The notes under the pieces: generated by a model
Told to the model about the DNA's origin: nothing
Database searches by the model: none
The model's input: the letters and a program-made list of their open reading frames with translations, nothing else
Assembly: GCF_000423245.1 (NCBI RefSeq)
Contig: NZ_KE383993.1
Location: forward strand, 163,259-227,258
Reading direction: 5' to 3'
DNA from: Ligilactobacillus ceti DSM 22408
GTDB taxonomy: Bacteria > Bacillota > Bacilli > Lactobacillales > Lactobacillaceae
DNA length: 64,000 bases
Position numbers and translations under genes: made by a program
Shown: in pieces, positions 9,460 through 17,499 of the stretch
Layout: every line of letters starts with the position of its first letter
Position numbering within the stretch: position 1 is the stretch's first letter

Positions 9460-11223
9460 ATGAATGCTAAGTTGGAAAATAAATTAAAATTATTGCCCGA
9501 TTTACCAGGGTGTTATTTGATGAAAGATATTAGTCAAAAGATTATTTATGTAGGTAAGGCGAAAAATTTAAAAAATCGGGTGCGCTCATATTTTAATGGT
9601 CAAAAAACGGGTAAAACAGCTTTGCTAGTAGCGGAAATTGTTGATTTTGAAACAATTGTTACGGAAACAGATAAAGAAGCTTTTCTCTTAGAAGTAACTT
9701 TAATTCAAAAATATAAACCATATTATAATATTAAATTAAAGGCGGGTAGTGGTTATCCATATATTAAAATCACTAAAGAAAAAGATCCGCAAATTAAAAT
9801 TGTAAATGCGATTAAACAAGATGGCGGCTATTATTTTGGACCATATCCTAATGTTTATGCAGCCCAAGAAACAGTTAATTTCATTCAAAAGGTATATCCA
9901 TTACGGCGGTGTCATGGACCACAAAAAAGACCATGTTTGTATTATCATATGGATCAATGTTTAGGAGCTTGTTTTAAAGAAGTTGATCAAGCTGAATATG
10001 CGGAACAAATTAAGAAAATTAAATCTTTTTTAAACGGTAATGTTCAAACTGTAAAAAAAGAACTCACACAAAAAATGGAAGCTGCTGCAGAAAATTTAGA
10101 ATTTGAACGTGCAGCTGAAATTCGTGATCAAATTAAATATATTGAAATCACAGTTGAAAAACAACAAATTATTTCTAATGATCAAACACCACGCGATATT
10201 TTTGCGTTTTATCATGATAAAGGATGGTTATCATTACAAATCTTTTTCATTCGCCAATCACGGTTGATTAAACGGGAAAAAAGGCTCTTTCCATGTATTG
10301 CTGATCCAGAATCAGAAGTGGTAACTTTTATTTTGCAGTTTTATAATCAAAAAAATCGCATGTTGCCCAAAGAAATTCTAGTGCCTGCAAGTCTGGAAAA
10401 AGACATTTTAAGTGATATTTTACAAATTCCAGTCCGAACACCCCAACGAGGTCAAAAGAAAGCTTTACTCGATTTAGCAACGAAAAACGCTAAAATTATT
10501 TTAGAAGATAAATTCCGTTTGTTGGCATTAGATGAGCGTAAAACGATTGGTGCTATGCAAGAAGTGATGACGGCACTTGATTTACCAATGGGACATCGGA
10601 TTGAAGCGTTTGATCATTCACATTTACAAGGTGTCGATTTAGTTTCAGCGATGGTTTCGTTTTTAGATGGACGTCCTAGTAAATCAGATTATCGTAAATA
10701 TAAATTAAAAAATGTAGACCATGCGGATGAAACAGCTAGTACGAGAGAAGTTATTTATCGTCGTTATCGCCGGTTGTTGAACGAAAAACAAGCTTTACCG
10801 GATTTGATTTTAATGGATGGAGCACAAATCCAAATCAACGCCGCTCGGGATGTTTTAGAAAATCAATTAGGACTGCAGATTCCGGTGGCTGGGATGGTTA
10901 AAAATGATCAGCATAAAACAGCTGATTTAATGAAACCGGATGGAACTAAAGTGCAATTAGATCCAAAAAGTGAAGGTTTTTATTTATTACAACGGATTCA
11001 AGATGAAGTACATCGGTATGCGATTACGTATCATCGGCAAGTTCATTCCAAAAATTCTCTAACATCGCGGCTCGAACAGATTCCTGGTGTAGGACCAAAA
11101 ACACGGATTAAGTTATTAAAAGAATTTGGTTCTTTAGCGAAAATTAAAGCAGCACCTCTTTCCGAGTTTAAAAAATTAGGTATTTCAGAAAAGGTAGCGC
11201 AAACAATTAAATTAAGCTTATAA
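9460..11223 (+). CDS. uvrC: Excinuclease ABC subunit C
   Basis: UvrC cuts the DNA strand on both sides of a lesion in nucleotide excision repair. Order of domains: GIY-YIG nuclease (LPGCYLMKD ... IIYVGKAKNLKNRV, residues 12-40), cysteine-containing stretch RRCHGPQKRPCLYY, UVR motif (EFERAAEIRDQI, near 205), UvrC RNase H-like nuclease (EAFDHSHLQGVDLVSAMV), and tandem helix-hairpin-helix (IPGVGPKTRIKLL). I use the ATG at 9460 behind AAAAGAGGTGA rather than the TTG six bases earlier. The length is 587 residues. Confidence 0.96.
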   Translation: MNAKLENKLKLLPDLPGCYLMKDISQKIIYVGKAKNLKNRVRSYFNGQKTGKTALLVAEIVDFETIVTETDKEAFLLEVTLIQKYKPYYNIKLKAGSGYPYIKITKEKDPQIKIVNAIKQDGGYYFGPYPNVYAAQETVNFIQKVYPLRRCHGPQKRPCLYYHMDQCLGACFKEVDQAEYAEQIKKIKSFLNGNVQTVKKELTQKMEAAAENLEFERAAEIRDQIKYIEITVEKQQIISNDQTPRDIFAFYHDKGWLSLQIFFIRQSRLIKREKRLFPCIADPESEVVTFILQFYNQKNRMLPKEILVPASLEKDILSDILQIPVRTPQRGQKKALLDLATKNAKIILEDKFRLLALDERKTIGAMQEVMTALDLPMGHRIEAFDHSHLQGVDLVSAMVSFLDGRPSKSDYRKYKLKNVDHADETASTREVIYRRYRRLLNEKQALPDLILMDGAQIQINAARDVLENQLGLQIPVAGMVKNDQHKTADLMKPDGTKVQLDPKSEGFYLLQRIQDEVHRYAITYHRQVHSKNSLTSRLEQIPGVGPKTRIKLLKEFGSLAKIKAAPLSEFKKLGISEKVAQTIKLSL

Positions 11224-11259
11224 AGTTGCTTAAAAGCGCGCTTTCATTGTGAGATAGTT

Positions 11260-11288
11260 TTGTTTATTAGTTTTAAAAATGATACAAT
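11260..11288 (+). promoter_or_regulatory. Promoter of obgE
   Basis: TTGTTT (11260-11265) and TACAAT (11283-11288) are 17 bases apart, leaving a leader of about 80 bases before obgE. Confidence 0.6.
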
Positions 11289-11375
11289 AGGAAAGATTAA
11301 GAATAATATTATTTATTATGCTGAAATAAGAGTCGATAGATATAGATAAGTATTAAAAGAAAAGGTGGAACTTAG

Positions 11376-12689
11376 ATGTTTGTAGATCAAGTTAAAATAA
11401 AAGTAAAGGCTGGTAAAGGTGGCGACGGTATGGTTGCTTTCCGTCGGGAAAAATATGTTCCTAACGGTGGACCAGCAGGTGGCGATGGTGGCCGTGGTGG
11501 TAGCATCATTTTGAAAGTTGATGAAGGGTTACGGACTTTAATGGATTTCCGTTATCACCGAATTTTCAAAGCTAAACCAGGTCAAAACGGTATGATTAAA
11601 GGAATGTACGGTCGTGGGGCTGATAATTTATACATTTCTGTTCCAGAAGGGACAACTGTAACTGATGCTGAAACTGGTGAAGTTTTAGGTGATTTATTAC
11701 ATCATAATGATGAATTAGTTGTTGCTCCTGGTGGACGTGGCGGACGAGGTAATATTCACTTTGCAAATGCGAAAAACCCTGCTCCAGAAATTGCTGAAAA
11801 TGGCGAACCCGGACAAGAACGTGAATTAAAATTAGAATTAAAAGTGTTAGCTGATGTTGGTTTAGTTGGTTTTCCATCTGTTGGTAAATCAACATTATTA
11901 TCAGTTGTTACAAGTGCTAAACCAAAAATTGCTGATTATCACTTTACAACATTAGTTCCTAACTTAGGAATGGTTCGTTTAGATGATGGACGTGACTTCG
12001 CTATGGCCGATTTACCAGGTTTGATTGAAGGCGCTTCTGAAGGTGTTGGTTTAGGGATTCAATTCTTACGTCACGTTGAAAGAACACGTGTTATCTTACA
12101 TTTAATTGATATGTCTGGTTTAGAAGGACGCGATCCATATGAAGATTATGTCAAAATTAATGAAGAATTGAAAAAATATGATCCAGAATTGTTGAAACGA
12201 CCACAAATTGTTGTCGGTACAAAAATGGATATGCCTGATGCAAGTGAAAACTTAGCTAAATTTAAAGAAAAATTAGCTGAAAATCCCATCTTACCAACTA
12301 TGCCAGAAGTGATGGAAATTTCTTCTGTAACACGTCAAGGTGTGAAACCATTAATGCAACGTACAGCAGATGTTTTAGATGAAACACCAGAATTTGAAAC
12401 ATTAGCACAACGTCAAATGGAAGAACAAAAAGTTGGTATGCATGAATTCAAAGATGAAACAACTGATCCTGGATTTACAATTTCTCGTGATTCAGATGCA
12501 ACTTGGATTTTATCTGGCGATCGCTTAGAAAAACTCTTCAAGATGACTAACTTAGATCATGACGAAAGTTTAATGCGTTTTGCTCGCCAATTACGTGGTA
12601 TGGGTGTTGATGAAGCATTACGTGAAAAAGGCGCTAAAGGTGGCGACTTAGTACAAATTGAAAACTTTACTTTTGAATTTGTAGAATAA
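11376..12689 (+). CDS. obgE: GTPase Obg/CgtA
   Basis: Obg is an essential GTPase that monitors late 50S assembly and the stringent response. The glycine-rich Obg fold comes first (residues 1-158, [16 protein letters not shown] and GGDGGRGGS). The GTPase domain follows ([32 protein letters not shown]), then the C-terminal OCT domain ([28 protein letters not shown]). Length (437) is normal. The ATG follows AGGTGG. Confidence 0.97.
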   Translation: MFVDQVKIKVKAGKGGDGMVAFRREKYVPNGGPAGGDGGRGGSIILKVDEGLRTLMDFRYHRIFKAKPGQNGMIKGMYGRGADNLYISVPEGTTVTDAETGEVLGDLLHHNDELVVAPGGRGGRGNIHFANAKNPAPEIAENGEPGQERELKLELKVLADVGLVGFPSVGKSTLLSVVTSAKPKIADYHFTTLVPNLGMVRLDDGRDFAMADLPGLIEGASEGVGLGIQFLRHVERTRVILHLIDMSGLEGRDPYEDYVKINEELKKYDPELLKRPQIVVGTKMDMPDASENLAKFKEKLAENPILPTMPEVMEISSVTRQGVKPLMQRTADVLDETPEFETLAQRQMEEQKVGMHEFKDETTDPGFTISRDSDATWILSGDRLEKLFKMTNLDHDESLMRFARQLRGMGVDEALREKGAKGGDLVQIENFTFEFVE

Positions 12690-12716
12690 AAATTTAATAA
12701 GGAGTTTGCGGGTTAG

Positions 12717-14561
12717 ATGGCAAAGAGATTGAAGAAGAGTCGCTATATAACAGGCTTTGATGGAGTTCGCTCGCTAGCAGTAATTGGTGTTATTTTATAT
12801 CATTTATTTCCATATAAAGTCCAAGGCGGATTTTTAGGTGTTCCAATTTTCTTTGTATTATCAGGTTATTTAATTACTGACTTGTTAGTTCAAGAATGGG
12901 AACAAAATAAAACAATTGATATTAAAGCTTTTTATCTCAGACGGATGCGTAGATTGTATCCGGCATTAGTTACAGCGGTCTTAGGGACAGTCGCGTATAT
13001 TACGTTGTTTCAAAGGGCTTTGTTAGCACATGTGCGGGCGATTATCGTCACCAATTTCTTGTATGTCTATAATTGGTTTCAAGTAAGCCAAGGTGAGTCA
13101 TATTTTGATAAATTTGGCGCGCAATCTCCCTTTACGCATATGTGGTCACTGTCGATAGAAGGTCAATTCTATCTACTGTGGCCTTTTGTGGTTTTATTAC
13201 TCTTACGTTTTGTGAAAAAAGGCAAAATTTTTAAAATATTTTTAGGTTTAAGTTTCGTATCAGCATTGTTGATGGCTATTTTATATCAACCGGGAGTCGA
13301 TCCTTCTAGGGTTTATTATGGAACTGATACACGGATGTTTGCGATTTTAATTGGTGCAGCCTTAGCTTTTATTTGGCCAAGTACGAAATTGCGTCGTGAT
13401 GTAAAACCAAAAGCGCGTTTAATCTTAGATGTAACGGGAATTTTAGCTTTGGTTTTAATTATTATTATGAATTTTAAAATGAGTGGGGAAAGTGCATTTG
13501 TTTATCGTGGAGGGATGTTACTCTTCTCATTAATTTCCGCAGTGTTAATTGCGATTGTGGCTCATCCTGGAGCCGATTTAAATCGTTTATTAACGAATCC
13601 TGTCTTTAATTGGATCGGGAAAAGAAGTTATGGGATTTATTTATATCAATATCCTGTCATGGTTTTTTATGAAGAACATGTACAAAATATGGCAGCTCAT
13701 CCGTGGCGCCATGCTTTAATTGAAATTACTTTGATTTTAATTTTGAGTGAGTTATCTTATCGTTATTTAGAAAAGCCACTTCAAAAGTTTGATTATCAAA
13801 AAACTTGGTCAGTTATTAAAAAGCTTTTACAAAAAAACTCACCATATGGTTGGAAACGTTGGTTAGCGATTTTACCAACTGTGGTTGTCTTATTAGCGAT
13901 TACAGGTTGGTTTTTACAACCAGCAGCAGCTAAAATGAAAAAACAATCACAACTAGCACAAGCGATTGCTAAAAATGAAAAAACAGTTGCTAAAAACAAT
14001 CAAAAAGTTAATAACAATAAAAAAACAAGTTCCAAGGCGCGTGCCAAAACCGAGAAAGAATTCTCTTTAACAAAAAAACAACAAGCTAAAGCAAGTAAAA
14101 TGAAAATCACAGCAGTAGGTGATTCAGTTTTGGCGGATGGTTCTACAACTTTACAAGAGATTTTCCCAAAAATGTATATCGATGCCAAAGTCGGGCGTCA
14201 AGTTCATACGATGGTGACTGTATTACAAACATTACATGATCAAGGCAAGTTAGCTCCAACTATTTTAATTAGTGGTGGTACCAATGGTCCCTTTACTGAA
14301 GATGATTTAACCAAAATCATGCAAATTGTTGGTAAAAGAAAGTTGTATTGGATTAATGTCCATGTACCTACAAGACGTTGGGAAGCGCAAGTTAATGATG
14401 CTTTAAAAGCAGCGAAAAAAGAATATAAGAATTTCCATGTGATTAATTGGTATGAAACAAGTAAAAATCAAACTACTTGGTTCTATGATGATAATGTTCA
14501 TCCTAATCCTAAAGGGTTAAAACATTATGGTGCTTGTGTAGCGCAAGGAATTTTAAAATAA
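12717..14561 (+). CDS. oatA: Peptidoglycan O-acetyltransferase OatA
   Basis: The N-terminal 400 residues form an acyltransferase-3 membrane domain (ITGFDGVRSLAVIGVILYHL at the start, about ten helices). A charged Lys/Asn-rich linker at about 420-460 leads to an extracellular SGNH-hydrolase-like domain with GDSV, GGTNGPF and DNVHPN, which supply the serine, the oxyanion Asn and the His-Asp pair. OatA acetylates muramic acid and gives lysozyme resistance. The ATG has a distant AAGGAG. It is closed by a strong terminator, after which the prophage remnant begins. Confidence 0.9.
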   Translation: MAKRLKKSRYITGFDGVRSLAVIGVILYHLFPYKVQGGFLGVPIFFVLSGYLITDLLVQEWEQNKTIDIKAFYLRRMRRLYPALVTAVLGTVAYITLFQRALLAHVRAIIVTNFLYVYNWFQVSQGESYFDKFGAQSPFTHMWSLSIEGQFYLLWPFVVLLLLRFVKKGKIFKIFLGLSFVSALLMAILYQPGVDPSRVYYGTDTRMFAILIGAALAFIWPSTKLRRDVKPKARLILDVTGILALVLIIIMNFKMSGESAFVYRGGMLLFSLISAVLIAIVAHPGADLNRLLTNPVFNWIGKRSYGIYLYQYPVMVFYEEHVQNMAAHPWRHALIEITLILILSELSYRYLEKPLQKFDYQKTWSVIKKLLQKNSPYGWKRWLAILPTVVVLLAITGWFLQPAAAKMKKQSQLAQAIAKNEKTVAKNNQKVNNNKKTSSKARAKTEKEFSLTKKQQAKASKMKITAVGDSVLADGSTTLQEIFPKMYIDAKVGRQVHTMVTVLQTLHDQGKLAPTILISGGTNGPFTEDDLTKIMQIVGKRKLYWINVHVPTRRWEAQVNDALKAAKKEYKNFHVINWYETSKNQTTWFYDDNVHPNPKGLKHYGACVAQGILK

Positions 14562-14564
14562 AGC

Positions 14565-14600
14565 AAGAAGTGATAGTTATTTAACTATCACTTCTTTTTT
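14565..14600 (+). terminator. Intrinsic terminator after oatA
   Basis: AAGAAGTGATAGTT and AACTATCACTTCTT pair perfectly around four bases and run into seven Ts. Confidence 0.92.
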
Positions 14601-14606
14601 TGTATT

Positions 14607-14938
14607 AAGAATCATTTATGAATAAATGCTTTTTTAAGGGAGTGGAAACAACTATTGAAAAGGTGTACACTACTAGTGATAGGGTGTATCATCTAGCGGG
14701 ACGCCATAATAATCATTTTTCAGTGAATAACGAAGGAGCGGAACTTGTGGCTAGTGTTTTGAAGAATCCTAGTAGCGTGTATGCTTCTAAAGATGTTAGA
14801 GGTAGAAAATCAAACGCTTATATAGAACGGAATGAAACCAATCCATTAGTCGTTTTTGTTCGCAACGGCTTAGTAACAGCTTATCGCCCGAGATATTATC
14901 AGATTAAGGGGTTAAAGAAGAATAAGCGATTATACTAG
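14607..14938 (+). pseudogene. Orphan C-terminal toxin-like domain, paralogue of the 15554-16387 tail
   Basis: From residue 1 (MNKCFFKGVETTIEKVY, ATG at 14618) this 106-residue frame aligns with the C-terminal 110 residues of the minor head protein at 15554-16387. Shared blocks are KGVET.IEKVY, RVYH, VYASKD/VYVSKD, PLVV and YRP..YQ, roughly half of all residues. The pattern suggests a phage BECR-fold nuclease (barnase/EndoU/colicin E5/RelE-like, the PBECR group). The head-protein part is missing, and no ribosome site precedes the ATG, so this looks like a cut-off tail. A small acidic partner gene follows after 19 bases. The toxin assignment is inference. Confidence 0.55.
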
Positions 14939-14957
14939 GTGAAAGGAGCGTTTTTTT

Positions 14958-15275
14958 ATGAAGATACAAATGTATCCAATCGATTATGCTTTTGATAAAG
15001 AAATACCGGAGCTTGATATTGTATTTCCGGACGTTAAAACGGAAGGTTTAGTCGGAACGATTGAGTTGCCTCCGGGAATTTTAGCTCAAATAAACGTGGC
15101 AGGTGACGAAGGTTATGATACACCAGCTTCAAAAGTGGAAGTCGTAAATCCGGCTGCGTGGCTAAAGACCGATGCTGGGGAAGATATCACAGTTAATGGA
15201 TACAATTTGAAGGACTTAACCCGTAAAGGTTACGAAGCATTCAAAGATGACCTAAAAGAATACAAATTAACATAA
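14958..15275 (+). CDS. Small acidic protein, putative immunity partner (copy 1)
   Basis: A 105-residue acidic protein with no family I can name. It is about half identical to the product of 16377-16697, with shared blocks FP.V...G.VG.IELPP, GEDI.VNGYNLK and FKDDLKEY. Each copy follows directly behind a copy of the toxin-like domain. This fixed pairing, and the acidity expected of a partner for a basic nuclease, suggest an immunity role. The ATG follows AAAGGAG. A terminator comes immediately after. Confidence 0.6.
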   Translation: MKIQMYPIDYAFDKEIPELDIVFPDVKTEGLVGTIELPPGILAQINVAGDEGYDTPASKVEVVNPAAWLKTDAGEDITVNGYNLKDLTRKGYEAFKDDLKEYKLT

Positions 15276-15302
15276 GCATTCACATTTAGTGAGTGCTTTT
15301 TT
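15276..15302 (+). terminator. Terminator of toxin/partner unit 1
   Basis: GCATTCAC and GTGAGTGC arms form a short hairpin before six Ts. Nearly the same sequence occurs again at 17058-17086, after unit 2. Confidence 0.75.
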
Positions 15303-15327
15303 AATACAAAAAATAGGAGTGATAAAT

Positions 15328-15530
15328 ATGGAATTGAATGAAACAGTTGAGTTGATGTTAAGCGTTGATTTTAGAGATTTAATATTATCCATTAGATTTT
15401 TATTTGAAGAATTTAGAGAGTTATCTTGATGAAAAACACAGCGAAATTCCAATCTGTTATGATGGATATATTATGTTAATAGGGATGAAAACCTATAGAG
15501 ATTCATTGAAACATAGATGTGAACAAAGGT
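15328..15530 (+). pseudogene. Broken small phage gene
   Basis: An ATG at 15328 with a GGAGTG site opens MELNETVELMLSVDFRD and stops after 33 codons at 15429. A second frame, readable from about 15418 (ESYLDEKHSEIP ... MKTYRDSLKHR), continues to a stop at 15530. The two halves look like one small phage protein of about 65 residues split by a frameshift and perhaps a deletion. The start and the tail recall the small crAss001_48-like proteins common in Lactobacillales phages, but this is a weak resemblance. Confidence 0.4.
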
Positions 15531-15553
15531 AAATCTGGAGAGATATAGATGTT

Positions 15554-16387
15554 TTGCAAGCTGAATTAAGTTTAGCGTTAATGGACAACGCTATTCAAGG
15601 TACTAGTCCTTATGAATTGGCAAAAAGATTACAACCATTAGTCAAGCAAAGCATAGTATCAGCACAGGCAAAATCAGAGCGTTTAGCGCGTACAGAAACT
15701 GCTAGGGTACAAACACAAGCAGAGATGGATAGCTTGCGCAGATATGGTTATAAATACTGTAAATGGCATGCTGAAATTGGACACTGTTCACATTGTGGGG
15801 CGTTAGCTGAAGTTGATAATAGTTACGGTCCCGGAGTTTATAAAGTGGACGAAGTGCCGAATATTCCAGGTGATACACATCCTAACTGTAGGTGCGCTAT
15901 TAGTGCTTATTGGGTGGATGAACAGAAGCCAAGAATGCAGATGAATTTGCAACTCTTTGGTAAATCTAATGATAAACAATTAGTAAAGCGAGCTATCAAA
16001 CACGGTGAATTTACTCAATCTGACTTTGATGAGTTTACAACTACATTGATGAATATTTTCTCAAAAGGAGTGGAAACACCTATTGAAAAGGTTTATATTA
16101 GTAAAGAAAGGGTATATCATATAGCAAGGCATCATAAGGACATTGAAATCAATAAAAATGGTGCTTATGAAATCTATGATGTATTGATAAAGGCTAATGA
16201 AGTTTATGTATCTAAAGACCGTAAAGGAGTCAAAGCACATGCATATATACAAGATAAGAAAGATAAACCTTTAGTAGTATATGTACGTGGGGGTATTATT
16301 ACGGTATACCGACCAGAAGACTATCAAACAAAACGATTAAGACAAGGGAAACGATTGTTTAAACGAGGTGAACATAATGAAGATTGA
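15554..16387 (+). CDS. Phage minor head protein (SPP1 gp7 family) C-terminal part with putative nuclease toxin tail
   Basis: Residues 1-125 match the end of phage Mu F/SPP1 gp7 head morphogenesis proteins: an ARTETAR stretch, the CSHCG pair, and the hallmark HPNCRC motif. Residues about 165-277 form the toxin-like domain shared with 14607-14938 (RVYHIARHHKD, VYVSKDRKG, PLVVYVRGGIITVYRP). Such PBECR-type nuclease tails are known on head proteins of many phages. The N-terminal half of the head protein is missing; the TTG at 15554 is only the first possible start, so the frame is a 5'-truncated remnant. It overlaps the downstream partner gene by 11 bases. Confidence 0.7.
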   Translation: MQAELSLALMDNAIQGTSPYELAKRLQPLVKQSIVSAQAKSERLARTETARVQTQAEMDSLRRYGYKYCKWHAEIGHCSHCGALAEVDNSYGPGVYKVDEVPNIPGDTHPNCRCAISAYWVDEQKPRMQMNLQLFGKSNDKQLVKRAIKHGEFTQSDFDEFTTTLMNIFSKGVETPIEKVYISKERVYHIARHHKDIEINKNGAYEIYDVLIKANEVYVSKDRKGVKAHAYIQDKKDKPLVVYVRGGIITVYRPEDYQTKRLRQGKRLFKRGEHNED

Positions 16388-16697
16388 AATGTATGTGACT
16401 AGTTATGATTTTGATGACAATGAGCCACAATTGAATATAGAGTTTCCCGAAGTTGAGGATAGGGGGATGGTGGGATCTATTGAATTGCCACCTAATGTAT
16501 TGACAGAAATCATTACAATGGGGCAAGGCGGAGATAATGAAGCCCTGATTCATTTGGTTGGAGTTGTTGACCCTTTGACTTGGTTAGCTACCGATGAGGG
16601 CGAAGATATTGAAGTTAATGGCTATAACCTTAAGGCTTTAGTTCGTAAGGGTTGCGAAGAGTTCAAAGATGATTTAAAAGAGTATCAGCCGTTATAA
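16377..16697 (+). CDS. Small acidic protein, putative immunity partner (copy 2)
   Basis: A 106-residue acidic paralogue of 14958-15275. I choose the ATG at 16377 because it gives the same N-terminus (MKI.MY...Y.FD) as copy 1 and sits six bases behind CGAGGTG; a GTG lies three codons earlier. The start overlaps the end of the toxin-tailed head protein, so the two are translated in a coupled way, as expected for a toxin and its antidote. No known domain is recognised. Confidence 0.6.
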   Translation: MKIEMYVTSYDFDDNEPQLNIEFPEVEDRGMVGSIELPPNVLTEIITMGQGGDNEALIHLVGVVDPLTWLATDEGEDIEVNGYNLKALVRKGCEEFKDDLKEYQPL

Positions 16698-16728
16698 TCG
16701 CATTTTAAAACATAAGTGGTGAAAATGA

Positions 16729-17058
16729 ATGAGTAATAAAGATTTCTTTGCGGTAACTTATAAGATATTAAGTTATCTAAAATATTGTTACGAAAACGAT
16801 TTGGAAGTTGATAGGAATGTTTTTAAAGGAAGTACATTTGGCGTTTCAGATAAACAATTCATAAAAACTTTGGTATATCTTAGAAGAGACGGAATTATCA
16901 AATCTGCTAACTTTGATAAGATAAGACCATGGGAACGGATGGCTTTTGTTGACAGTGTAGAATTAACTGTTAAAGGTTTTGAGTACCTAAAAGAAAACTC
17001 AATGATGAGAAAAGCATATAAAATATTTAAGGAGTTCAGAGAGTGGGCTCCATTTTAG
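16729..17058 (+). CDS. YjcQ-like phage protein
   Basis: A 109-residue protein with the layout of the YjcQ family: an N-terminal helix (FFAVTYKILSYLKYCYEN), a winged-helix-like middle (FIKTLVYLRRDGIIKSANF) and ELTVKGFEYLKENSMMRKAYK at the end. YjcQ proteins are frequent in Firmicute prophages, where they lie near capsid genes; their role is not established. The gene is intact and follows the partner gene by 31 bases. The stop codon is part of the terminator hairpin. Confidence 0.65.
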   Translation: MSNKDFFAVTYKILSYLKYCYENDLEVDRNVFKGSTFGVSDKQFIKTLVYLRRDGIIKSANFDKIRPWERMAFVDSVELTVKGFEYLKENSMMRKAYKIFKEFREWAPF

Positions 17059-17086
17059 CATTCACTAATTAGTGAGTGCTTTTTTA
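17058..17086 (+). terminator. Terminator of toxin/partner unit 2
   Basis: GCATTCACTAAT and its near-palindromic partner ATTAGTGAGTGC precede six Ts. It is a sister of the terminator at 15276. Confidence 0.8.
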
Positions 17087-17098
17087 ATACACAAAATC

Positions 17099-17126
17099 AA
17101 GGCTCTGTTAACACAGTAGCCTTTTT
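17099..17126 (+). terminator. Second terminator in the prophage remnant
   Basis: AAGGCTCTGT and ACAGTAGCCTT arms with a TAAC loop run into five Ts. Confidence 0.7.
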
Positions 17127-17175
17127 ATTATGTCTTTTTTGCTAGATTGCAGACTTTAAAGAACAATTAGCAAGT

Positions 17176-17255
17176 CTCCCAAGACTCAAAATGCGAGCAA
17201 GCTCCCAAGCTTTAAAATGCGAGAAAATTAATAGGCTCCCAAGCCTTAAAATGCG
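17176..17255 (+). repeat. Three direct copies of a 20-22 bp element before the scaffold gene start
   Basis: Three units, each beginning CTCCCAAG and ending AAAATGCG, start at 17176, 17202 and 17236. They lie directly before the ribosome site of the scaffold-like gene. The function is unknown; protein binding sites or a leftover of phage packaging control are both possible. Confidence 0.75.
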
Positions 17256-17268
17256 CGGAGGTATATTT

Positions 17269-17499
17269 ATGAATGAAGACAAACAAGTAGAATCAGAAGT
17301 ATTGGAAGACCAAAACCAAGATAATGTGGAAAAAGAAAACCAAGACGTTGATTCAAAAAAGATTGTCGAAAAGTTACAAAAACGCTTAGGTAAATCCAAA
17401 GCAGAGCAACAAGATCTAAAAAGTCAGCTATACGAAGTTTTATTTGATATCAAAAAACCTCCTCAATTAGTTGAGGAGGTAGGATTTAAATTTATTTAA
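17269..17499 (+). pseudogene. Truncated phage scaffold protein (N-terminal part)
   Basis: The ATG at 17269 follows GCGGAGG. The first 55 residues are acidic and coiled-coil-like (VLEDQNQDNVEKEN, then VEKLQKRLGKSKAEQQDLKSQL), as in phage scaffold proteins of the DUF4355 type, which normally follow the minor head gene. After about residue 58 the frame runs into the terminator of codA, so the true C-terminus has been lost. The deletion point lies at about 17440-17450. Confidence 0.6.
17453..17480 (-). terminator. Terminator of codBA
   Basis: CCTCCTCAA and TTGAGGAGG arms pair perfectly; six Ts follow on the minus strand. It lies 20 bases after the codA stop, inside the truncated scaffold frame. 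Confidence 0.85.

Noticed and set aside
11596..11895. Minus-strand open frame inside obgE
   Set aside because: It is a shadow of the glycine-rich Obg sequence, rich in His, Gln and Leu, without a ribosome site.
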